Source: Ignavibacteria bacterium
GTDB taxonomy: Bacteria; Bacteroidota; Ignavibacteria; Ignavibacteriales; Melioribacteraceae
Length of the DNA: 13,283 nucleotides
NCBI GenBank assembly: GCA_003233295.1
Contig: QILJ01000299.1
Coordinates: 1-13,283, forward strand
Direction: 5' to 3'
The notes under the pieces are model-generated. The model was not told the origin of the DNA and searched no databases. It saw only the letters and a list, made by a program, of their open reading frames with translations. Below, in pieces: positions 1-5,555 of this stretch. The position numbers were made by a program, and so were the translations under genes. Positions within the stretch are counted from its first letter, which is position 1. The number at the start of each line of letters is the position of its first letter.

Positions 1-590
1 AAAGGTAAATACGAAGAATAGAATCTAACGCTATCCTCTATTAGAATAATAACTTGAACTCCAACTTGTTTCGTATCATATTCTATGTTATTTCTGTCTT
101 CGAAATATTTAATAATACCAAAGATGATCCTGAAGTCTCCCTGCCACATAAATACTTTATCAAACACTTTCGATTCGTCACTTTTAATTATTTCGGTCAT
201 CTCCTCGTTATCATACCCGAGTAGAACAACAGGAATATCGAGTTCTTCTTCTTTGATCTTTTCAGCGAGACGCACAGCGGTCATGTCTTCAACATGAAGC
301 GTTGTAATAATAAGATTGAACCGACCCTTGGTCTTAGCCATCTTCAGTGCTTCTTCACCACTTGATACATGAACCAGCTCAGGGCTGTTGCTAAGATTCA
401 GACCTTGATATTCCCTTCTTATTAATTCATACAGTCTTCCATCCTCTTCAAAAAGATAAAAGTCATACATACTGGAAACAAGAATGATATCCCTAATTCT
501 AAAAGACATCAAATTGTGAAAGTCTTGAAATTTAGCGTGCTTGCTTTGCTGAAGATATTTTCTGTCGAATTTTATCGGTTGTGCAGTCAT
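1..590 (-). CDS. Two-receiver, PEP/pyruvate-binding-type signalling protein, N-terminal part (truncated by window edge)
   Basis: An open frame reads leftward from an ATG at 590-588 and leaves the window after 196 codons without a stop, so only the N-terminus is present. Residues about 32-165 look like a receiver domain: 'IRDIILVSSMYDFYLFEEDG' starts the first strand and helix, and 'FNLIITTLHVEDM' lies where the phospho-acceptor aspartate normally sits. A threonine occupies that place, so this looks like a pseudo-receiver. A second receiver seems to start at about 178 ('VQVIILIEDSVRFYSSYLP'), with an acidic E185-D186 pair. From memory, this opening belongs to large Bacteroidota/Ignavibacteria proteins with a C-terminal PEP/pyruvate (PPDK-like) ATP-grasp domain. 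That domain lies outside the window, so the full name is inferred. No clear Shine-Dalgarno precedes the ATG. A terminator at 632-660 separates it from gdhA, so it should have its own promoter in 591-631. Confidence 0.65.
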   Translation of the reverse strand, partial: MTAQPIKFDRKYLQQSKHAKFQDFHNLMSFRIRDIILVSSMYDFYLFEEDGRLYELIRREYQGLNLSNSPELVHVSSGEEALKMAKTKGRFNLIITTLHVEDMTAVRLAEKIKEEELDIPVVLLGYDNEEMTEIIKSDESKVFDKVFMWQGDFRIIFGIIKYFEDRNNIEYDTKQVGVQVIILIEDSVRFYSSYLP

Positions 591-610
591 TGAGAACTAT
601 ATTAAAATAA

Positions 611-623
611 TTTGATAATCAAA
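611..623. repeat. Short perfect inverted repeat upstream of the receiver gene
   Basis: TTTGAT-A-ATCAAA is a perfect 6-bp palindrome around one base. It lies 21-33 bases upstream of the start at 590, between the gdhA terminator and the receiver-domain gene. The position suits an operator or promoter element, but a palindrome this short and AT-rich can arise by chance. Confidence 0.25.
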
Positions 624-631
624 CATTAAAA

Positions 632-660
632 TAATAAAAAAGGCGCATTTCTGCGCCTTT
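632..660 (-). terminator. Rho-independent terminator of gdhA
   Basis: Read on the minus strand, AAAGGCGCA (660-652), loop GAAA, and TGCGCCTTT (647-639) form a perfect 9-bp GC-rich stem, with a run of six T residues at its 3' edge and further T-rich sequence beyond. It lies 28 bases past the gdhA stop and upstream of the next minus-strand gene, so it ends the gdhA transcript. Confidence 0.9.
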
Positions 661-688
661 AATAATTTGCCGGATTTATCCGCAGCAT

Positions 689-2050
689 TTATACAATACC
701 TTGATCCAGCATTGAATCGGCAACTTTAATAAATCCGCCGATATTTGCACCGTTAACATAATTACCAGGTGTACCGTATTTTTCTGCAGTAGTAACACAA
801 GTTGTATGAATACTCTTCATGATTAACTGAAGTCTGTTATCCACTTCTTCCCGTGTCCAGCCGTATCTCATACTGTTCTGCGCCATTTCCAAACCGGAAA
901 CTGCAACACCACCGGCATTTGCAGCTTTAGCAGGACCGTAAAGAATTCCTTTATCCAGGAATAAGTTCACGCCTTCGAGAGTGGTAGGCATATTAGCGCC
1001 TTCACTAATAACGAACACTCCGTTATTCAATAGATTCTGAGCATCCTTTTCATTGATCTCGTTTTGTGTTGCACTTGGGAATGCGCAATCAGCTTTATGA
1101 TCCCACAATGAATTGTGATCGCTGCTTGCATCAACAGGAGTATAAACAGCATTAAGATATTTTTCGGCATATTCTTTAATTCTGCCGCGCCTTACATTTT
1201 TTAGTTCCATTATGAAAGCTAATTTTTCTCTGTCAATTCCTTCCTCATCATAGATGTATCCGCTTGAGTCGGAAAGTGTTGTTACTTTAGCACCGAGGTC
1301 AAGTAATTTTTCTACGGTGTACTGAGCAACATTTCCACTGCCGGATACTAAACAAGTTTTACCTTCGAGAGAATCATTACGTGTAGCTAACATTTCAGCT
1401 GCAAAATAAACTGCGCCATATCCGGTAGCTTCAGGTCTTATCAAAGATCCGCCCCAGTTCAATCCTTTTCCGGTTAGGATTCCTGAAAACTCGTTTCGTA
1501 GTTTTTTATACTGACCGAATAGGAAACCGATCTCTCTGCCGCCAACACCGATATCGCCAGCAGGCACATCTGTGTTAGGACCGATATGACGGAAAAGTTC
1601 GCTCATGAAGCTCTGACAGAAACGCATAACTTCAGCATCGCTTTTCCCTTTAGGATCGAAATCTGATCCGCCTTTACCTCCACCCATTGGAAGAGTTGTA
1701 AGACTGTTTTTAAATACTTGCTCGAAAGCAAGAAATTTAAGAATTCCAAGATTAACAGAAGGATGAAATCTTAATCCGCCCTTGTAAGGACCTATTGCAG
1801 AATTCATTTCAATTCTGAATCCTCTGTTAACTTGCACTTCACCTTGGTCGTTTACCCAAGGCACACGGAACATCATTACTCTTTCCGGTTCAATAATTCG
1901 TTCCAGTATTTTTGCTGCTCGGTATTCGGGATGTTTATCCAATACTGATTCCAGCGACTCAACTACCTCTTCAACCGCTTGATGAAATTCCGGCTGACTA
2001 GGATTTTTTGCCTTTACCTCCGTCATGAGGGATTTTACGTACTCTGACAT
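689..2050 (-). CDS. gdhA: NADP-type glutamate dehydrogenase
   Basis: This cytoplasmic enzyme interconverts 2-oxoglutarate plus ammonium and L-glutamate, joining nitrogen assimilation to central carbon metabolism. The 453-residue protein has the usual length of the hexameric class I family. The substrate domain carries 'KGGLRFHP' (90-97), 'PMGGGKGGSDFDPKGKSD' (121-138, with K126 as the expected catalytic lysine) and 'DVPAGDIGVGGREIG' (161-175, with D166 the conserved catalytic aspartate). The dinucleotide-binding fold follows with 'VSGSGNVA' (235-242). The 'LSDSSGYIYD' stretch (259-268) resembles the E. coli NADP enzyme, so I favour NADP(H) as cofactor, by family comparison. The ATG is set by a strong AGGAGG four bases upstream. 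It is the only gene between the 384-base upstream gap and its terminator, so it is probably monocistronic. Confidence 0.97.
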   Translation of the reverse strand: MSEYVKSLMTEVKAKNPSQPEFHQAVEEVVESLESVLDKHPEYRAAKILERIIEPERVMMFRVPWVNDQGEVQVNRGFRIEMNSAIGPYKGGLRFHPSVNLGILKFLAFEQVFKNSLTTLPMGGGKGGSDFDPKGKSDAEVMRFCQSFMSELFRHIGPNTDVPAGDIGVGGREIGFLFGQYKKLRNEFSGILTGKGLNWGGSLIRPEATGYGAVYFAAEMLATRNDSLEGKTCLVSGSGNVAQYTVEKLLDLGAKVTTLSDSSGYIYDEEGIDREKLAFIMELKNVRRGRIKEYAEKYLNAVYTPVDASSDHNSLWDHKADCAFPSATQNEINEKDAQNLLNNGVFVISEGANMPTTLEGVNLFLDKGILYGPAKAANAGGVAVSGLEMAQNSMRYGWTREEVDNRLQLIMKSIHTTCVTTAEKYGTPGNYVNGANIGGFIKVADSMLDQGIV

Positions 2051-2054
2051 TGTA

Positions 2055-2060
2055 CCTCCT
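2055..2060 (-). promoter_or_regulatory. Strong ribosome binding site of gdhA
   Basis: The minus strand reads TAAGGAGGTACA before the ATG: a perfect AGGAGG with a 4-base spacer. It is the strongest Shine-Dalgarno in the window, where most genes have weak or partial sites, and it fits high expression of glutamate dehydrogenase. Confidence 0.85.
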
Positions 2061-2380
2061 TAGACATTTGTTTAATTGAATATGTGAATAGATTAAGTGA
2101 TTTAAATGGATTTCTAATACAGCTAAAATGTAAATTCTTTTTAGTAGACATTTTTCTTGGGAGTGTTAAAACTGAATTTTCTTTTAACAGAATTGTAGTT
2201 GAAAAATTACTGCTTATGTATAAAATTTTCTTAATCAATAAATAATCCAGCAGACAATAATTTTCTTTTCGTATATGAAACATATATTCTTTAAAAAACC
2301 TAGACAAGTAAAAAATTAAATTTTTTGAAAATATTTTTTGGGCAGTAAATAGGACAAAAAAAGGGAAAGAAATAAATCTT

Positions 2381-2434
2381 CCCGCCGCAAGCGGTGGAGA
2401 ATTCATCCCTTGTCCGCCTTTAACGGATTAATCC
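2381..2434. repeat. GC-rich hairpin-forming intergenic element, possible dispersed repeat
   Basis: This element lies between the stop of the sugar transferase and AT-rich DNA. It contains CCGCCG-CAAG-CGGTGG (2382-2397), a 6-bp stem with one G-T pair on the plus strand; TCCG...CGGA (2413-2427) with a 7-base loop; and the 10-base palindrome GGATTAATCC (2425-2434). Paired short hairpins and a base composition unlike the flanks are typical of small dispersed intergenic repeats. On the minus strand it could also act as a weak transcript end, since a T-rich run follows at 2352-2380. Repetition elsewhere in the genome cannot be seen from one window. Confidence 0.4.
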
Positions 2435-3259
2435 TCATGCAGTCTTCTTAACAGCGGGTTTTATCTTCAGCAATTGCAGATGATTTTTATCTTGATCATC
2501 AAATTCAAGAGATTTACTTATAGTCCACCAATCACCGGGCAATCGTAATTTATATTCCAAACTAATAAGCATTTTATCTAAATGATGTTTTTTAAAAATG
2601 ATATCTAGTTCTGTTGTGTTTGATAAGTTTAAAGTGTTTCTAAAGGGAAAAGATGTTGAACTGAAAACTGAGTCAGCATTGTTTGCCGTTAAAATAACAG
2701 GTAATGTATAGACCAAAATTTTTATATCATACTTCACAGATTTCATCTCATCATAAAGCTTATCAAGAGCAATCAAGTTTTTCACCCCTGCTTCCCTATC
2801 GCAAAAAATTTGCCACAAACCGGTTACCCCTGGTTTAGAATTAAAACTTCTTCTAATTTTATAATACTGCCAATCATTCTTTTTAAGTAATTTTAAATCG
2901 GACAGCATGAATGGACGCGGACCAACAAAACTCATTTCACCTTTTATAATATTAAATATTTGCGGAATTTCATCCAACCCTGTTCGTCTTAACCATCTGG
3001 CAAATGGAGGAACGCTTTCGATAAATGCAGGCTTGAAGAAAATGCTTTTATCCGAGTATCGATTTGTTTTGGTATCTTTGATAGTACGCAGCTTTACTAT
3101 TTTAAATCTGAATTTATCCAGCGTTATTCCCCTCTCTTGAATGAAAAAAGGAAACTGTTTCAATTCTAAAATTAAGATGATCGAAAAAACAATTATTAAA
3201 GGGATTAATAATGGTAGTAAAACTATAGATAGTATTATGTCAAAATTTCTTTTAACCAA
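2435..3259 (-). CDS. Bacterial sugar transferase (undecaprenyl-phosphate sugar-phosphate transferase, short PglC/WcaJ-core type)
   Basis: Members of this family move a sugar-1-phosphate from a nucleotide sugar to undecaprenyl phosphate at the inner membrane, the first step of many surface polysaccharides and protein glycans. Of 274 residues, 1-32 hold 'KRNFDIILS' and a hydrophobic helix, probably the re-entrant membrane anchor. The catalytic core follows: 'FPFFIQERG' (36-44), 'FKIVKLRT' (52-59), 'LDEIPQIFNIIKGEMSFVGPRP' split as 'LDEIPQIF' (95-102, with the D96-E97 catalytic pair) and 'GEMSFVGPRP' (107-116), then 'KPGVTGLWQI' (142-151). The core ends near 197. The last ~75 residues match no part of the family I recognise. 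The start is a TTG at 3259-3257, chosen because the family opening motif follows at once; no Shine-Dalgarno or in-frame ATG lies upstream. The sugar and acceptor pathway are unknown, and no glycosyltransferase lies nearby. It is 59 bases downstream of mlaE and may share its transcript. Confidence 0.88.
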   Translation of the reverse strand: MVKRNFDIILSIVLLPLLIPLIIVFSIILILELKQFPFFIQERGITLDKFRFKIVKLRTIKDTKTNRYSDKSIFFKPAFIESVPPFARWLRRTGLDEIPQIFNIIKGEMSFVGPRPFMLSDLKLLKKNDWQYYKIRRSFNSKPGVTGLWQIFCDREAGVKNLIALDKLYDEMKSVKYDIKILVYTLPVILTANNADSVFSSTSFPFRNTLNLSNTTELDIIFKKHHLDKMLISLEYKLRLPGDWWTISKSLEFDDQDKNHLQLLKIKPAVKKTA

Positions 3260-3318
3260 AAGGATACATTGTCTATTAAAATATTTATGTTATTAAATTA
3301 CTAAAGCTAAACCTTTAA

Positions 3319-4125
3319 TCAAAAAACTAAAGTCCAAAGAACATAATCAAGAATCAATATCATTGCTGCAGAGAGTACAAAAGAACGAATAGTTGATAGT
3401 CCAACACCTTCGGCACCCCCAACGGTTCTAAATCCTATGTGGCAGCCGAGCAAAGCTGTCATCGCTCCGAAGATCATTCCTTTAGTCATCCCGAACATAA
3501 AATCACTTATAAGAAAATATCTTTTTACGGAATCGAAAAAAACTGCATAAGAAACACCCAAAAAATAATTCGATATCATATAAGCACCGGCAACAGCGAT
3601 CACATTTGCAAATACAACAAGGATCGGCATCATCAGTACTGAAGCGTAAAATCTCGGCATAGCAAGATATCGTACCGGACTGATTCCCATAGTCTCTAAG
3701 GCATCGATCTGTTCTGTTACTTTCATCGAACCTAACTCAGCCGCAATGGAAGCGCCGACTCTGCCCGCTATAATTATTGCGGTTAAAACCGGTCCTAATT
3801 CTGTAATAATTGCTCTGCTGGTTGCAGTACCTAAAAATGATAAAGGTGCAACGCCTTTAAGCTGATAAGCTGCCTGCCAAGCAGAAACTGCTCCAGTAAA
3901 AATTGCTATTACAATAACCAGCGGTAAAGAATTAACACCGATATGCTCCATTTGATATAGCAAAAGTTTTCTGCCCTTAAACAATCGGGGGGTGTATTTT
4001 AAAATTGAGAAAAACAGATTACTTACTTGTCCAACTTCCTGTAAAAAGTTGCTGGTAAACCGACCAGTTTTCTCTATAAACTTAATTATCATATTCAAAT
4101 ATTCAACAATTTCTTTATTGAACAA
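3319..4125 (-). CDS. mlaE: MlaE-family ABC transporter permease (lipid/phospholipid transport)
   Basis: MlaE-type permeases sit in the inner membrane and, with an MlaF ATPase and an MCE-domain MlaD protein, move phospholipids or other lipids between the membranes. The 268-residue protein has the family layout: an amphipathic N-terminus (to about 60), then several hydrophobic helices. The signature stretch is 'ELGPVLTAIIIAGRVGASIA' (109-128) followed by 'AELGSMKVTEQIDALETMGI' (129-148), which contains the conserved EQIDAL coupling segment. The annotated start is a TTG (4125-4123); an ATG at 4092-4090 would give 257 residues. Neither has a good Shine-Dalgarno. The TTG start gives an N-terminus before 'KTGRF' of about the length in E. 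coli MlaE, so I prefer it, not firmly. No mlaF- or mlaD-like gene follows, which is unusual. A sugar transferase is downstream and ilvE is divergent upstream. Confidence 0.9.
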   Translation of the reverse strand: MFNKEIVEYLNMIIKFIEKTGRFTSNFLQEVGQVSNLFFSILKYTPRLFKGRKLLLYQMEHIGVNSLPLVIVIAIFTGAVSAWQAAYQLKGVAPLSFLGTATSRAIITELGPVLTAIIIAGRVGASIAAELGSMKVTEQIDALETMGISPVRYLAMPRFYASVLMMPILVVFANVIAVAGAYMISNYFLGVSYAVFFDSVKRYFLISDFMFGMTKGMIFGAMTALLGCHIGFRTVGGAEGVGLSTIRSFVLSAAMILILDYVLWTLVF

Positions 4126-4307
4126 AATTACTCAAATTTTCTTGAAGTAAAAACCAAACAATTAAATTCTTTATGTGGAAGAAAAGAAGAGAAGAAAATT
4201 CAATTTTTCTTGTATTTATAGAATTTTAATCACAAATTTACTTTATAAGTTAATGATTATTCTGTTGATCAAAATTGACAGGTTATTAAAAAATTAAAGG
4301 TACTAAA
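4126..4307. promoter_or_regulatory. Divergent promoter region between mlaE and ilvE
   Basis: This 182-base AT-rich region separates two divergent genes, so it should hold promoters for both. TTGATCAA (4264-4271) and TTGACA (4275-4280) are possible plus-strand -35 boxes, but no good -10 stands at the right distance. The TTGATCAA palindrome could equally serve the minus strand, with AT-rich TTATAA-like sequence about 18 bases on. AAAGG (4296-4300) seven bases before the ilvE ATG is a reasonable ribosome binding site. I cannot place the promoters exactly. Confidence 0.45.
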
Positions 4308-5378
4308 ATGGATGAATTAATTTACAAGCTAGAATCATCGCACAAAGAAATTAAGATACCCGAAGATTTAATTTTTGGTCGTACTTTTACAACACATGTA
4401 TTTGAAATGGATTACATAGCTGACGAAGGCGGATGGAAAAATTCCACAATCAAAAAGTTCAGTGATGTTAATCTTAGTCCGGCTGCCTTGGTTTTTCATT
4501 ACGGACAGGCGATCTTTGAGGGACTCAAAGCTTACAAACAAGAAAACGGCAGCATTGTAATGTTCCGCCCGGAAAAGAATCTTGAGCGCTTGAATAATTC
4601 CGCAAGAAAAATGTGCATACCGGAAATAGACATCGATTTTGTTCTTAATGCAATGACCGAACTGGTTAAAATTGAAAAAGACTGGGTGCCAAGCAAACCA
4701 GGTCACTCACTTTATATACGCCCGGTTGTTTTTGCTACTGATCCGTTTCTGGGTGTAAAGCCGGGTGATAATTACAAATTCATAATTATTTTAAGTCCGG
4801 TAGGACCATATTATGCCGAAGGATTTAAACCGGTACCGATCATGGTAACGGATAAATTTGTACGAGCTGTTCGCGGCGGTGTTGGTGATTGCAAAACTGC
4901 CGGCAATTATGCCGCATCTTTACTTGCTCAGAAGGAAGCAAAAAAACTTGGATTCACACAGGTACTTTATTTAGATGCATTAGAGCAGAAGTATATTGAA
5001 GAAGTTGGCACTATGAATATGTTCGTTCAATTCAAAGATGAAGTTGCAACTCCAAAACTTACAGGAACTATTTTACCTGGAATTACAAGGATGTCCGTCC
5101 TTGAAATTTTAAGGGAATGGGGCTACAACGTGAACGAAAGAGATATTGCTTTACATGAAATAATTGATAGTTATAAAAACGGTAACTTAGTCGAATTATT
5201 CGGGACCGGAACAGCGGCAGTTATTTCATCAATCAGTAAATTAAAATATAATGATGTTGAACTTCAGTTCAGTAATGAACATGCGGGTGAACTCGGTACT
5301 AAACTTTACAATGAATTGACCGGTATCCAATACGGAAGAATTGAAGACCGCCACAATTGGTTAACAAAAGTTATATGA
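4308..5378 (+). CDS. ilvE: Branched-chain amino acid aminotransferase
   Basis: A cytoplasmic PLP enzyme that transfers the amino group between glutamate and the 2-oxo acids of leucine, isoleucine and valine, the last step of their synthesis and first of their breakdown. At 356 residues it fits the longer fold-type IV BCAT subgroup (eukaryote-like, type II), whereas E. coli IlvE is about 309. Visible motifs are 'FHYGQAIFEGLKAYK' (63-77), 'RPEKNLERLNNSARKM' (87-102), 'YIRPVVFATD' (136-145), 'GVGDCKTAGNYAASL' (191-205, with K196 the PLP-binding lysine), 'EEVGTMNMFV' (231-240, at the PLP-pyridine acidic position) and 'FGTGTAAVIS' (298-307, phosphate-binding). The ATG has AAAGG seven bases upstream. 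It stands alone between a divergent promoter region and a strong terminator. No other leu/ilv gene is present, so it is not in a biosynthetic operon here. Confidence 0.96.
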   Translation: MDELIYKLESSHKEIKIPEDLIFGRTFTTHVFEMDYIADEGGWKNSTIKKFSDVNLSPAALVFHYGQAIFEGLKAYKQENGSIVMFRPEKNLERLNNSARKMCIPEIDIDFVLNAMTELVKIEKDWVPSKPGHSLYIRPVVFATDPFLGVKPGDNYKFIIILSPVGPYYAEGFKPVPIMVTDKFVRAVRGGVGDCKTAGNYAASLLAQKEAKKLGFTQVLYLDALEQKYIEEVGTMNMFVQFKDEVATPKLTGTILPGITRMSVLEILREWGYNVNERDIALHEIIDSYKNGNLVELFGTGTAAVISSISKLKYNDVELQFSNEHAGELGTKLYNELTGIQYGRIEDRHNWLTKVI

Positions 5379-5404
5379 TTTATAAAAAGTTCCTTAAGAT
5401 TATT

Positions 5405-5438
5405 AAAGTCACAACTGGATTTCAGTTGTGACTTTTTT
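5405..5438 (+). terminator. Rho-independent terminator of ilvE
   Basis: AAAGTCACAACTG (5405-5417) and CAGTTGTGACTTT (5423-5435) form a perfect 13-bp stem around the loop GATTT, and the T run extends to 5438. It begins 27 bases after the ilvE stop. The A-run on the left arm might also give weak termination on the other strand. Confidence 0.95.
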
Positions 5439-5546
5439 GTCATATAGATATTCAACCCGATCCAAATTCTTTTAACGAAATAATTTTAAGTGCTTTTACA
5501 TCCTTAATTTTTTACTTTGTACACTAAAATATTTGAATAATATAAT

Positions 5547-5550
5547 GGAG
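5547..5550 (+). promoter_or_regulatory. Ribosome binding site supporting a TTG start for the amidase gene
   Basis: GGAG lies five bases before the TTG at 5556. An ATG overlaps it at 5545-5547 but is in another frame and meets a stop after 10 codons. Translation from the TTG opens directly into a lysine-rich then hydrophobic signal peptide, which supports that start. Confidence 0.6.
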
Positions 5551-5555
5551 ATATC

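Larger units (their letters stand above)
2051..2434. other. 384-base gene-free stretch upstream of gdhA
   Basis: Most of this stretch (about 2061-2380) is very AT-rich and has no convincing coding sequence. It must contain the gdhA promoter, read leftward, but I see no clear -35/-10 pair. Its right end (2381-2434) is sharply more GC-rich and is listed separately as a repeat-like element. A minus-strand open frame crosses it (2035-2406), but that frame overlaps the gdhA start and its translation has no family-like character. Confidence 0.6.

Noticed and set aside
85..297. Plus-strand open frame of 70 codons
   Set aside because: It is antisense to the receiver-domain gene, serine-rich and has no family character.
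2035..2406. Minus-strand open frame of 123 codons upstream of and overlapping gdhA
   Set aside because: It overlaps the gdhA start and its strong ribosome site, its translation is low-complexity from AT-rich DNA, and its first codons lie in the repeat-like element.
4275..4280. TTGACA upstream of ilvE as a -35 box
   Set aside because: The matching -10 position (4298-4303) reads AGGTAC and falls in the ribosome site, too close to the ATG.
4368..4706. Minus-strand open frame of 112 codons
   Set aside because: It lies fully inside ilvE on the opposite strand; ilvE is certain from its motifs.
5495..5525. TTTACA ... TACACT as a promoter for the amidase gene
   Set aside because: The spacer is 19 bases and both boxes are imperfect; not distinguishable from AT-rich background.
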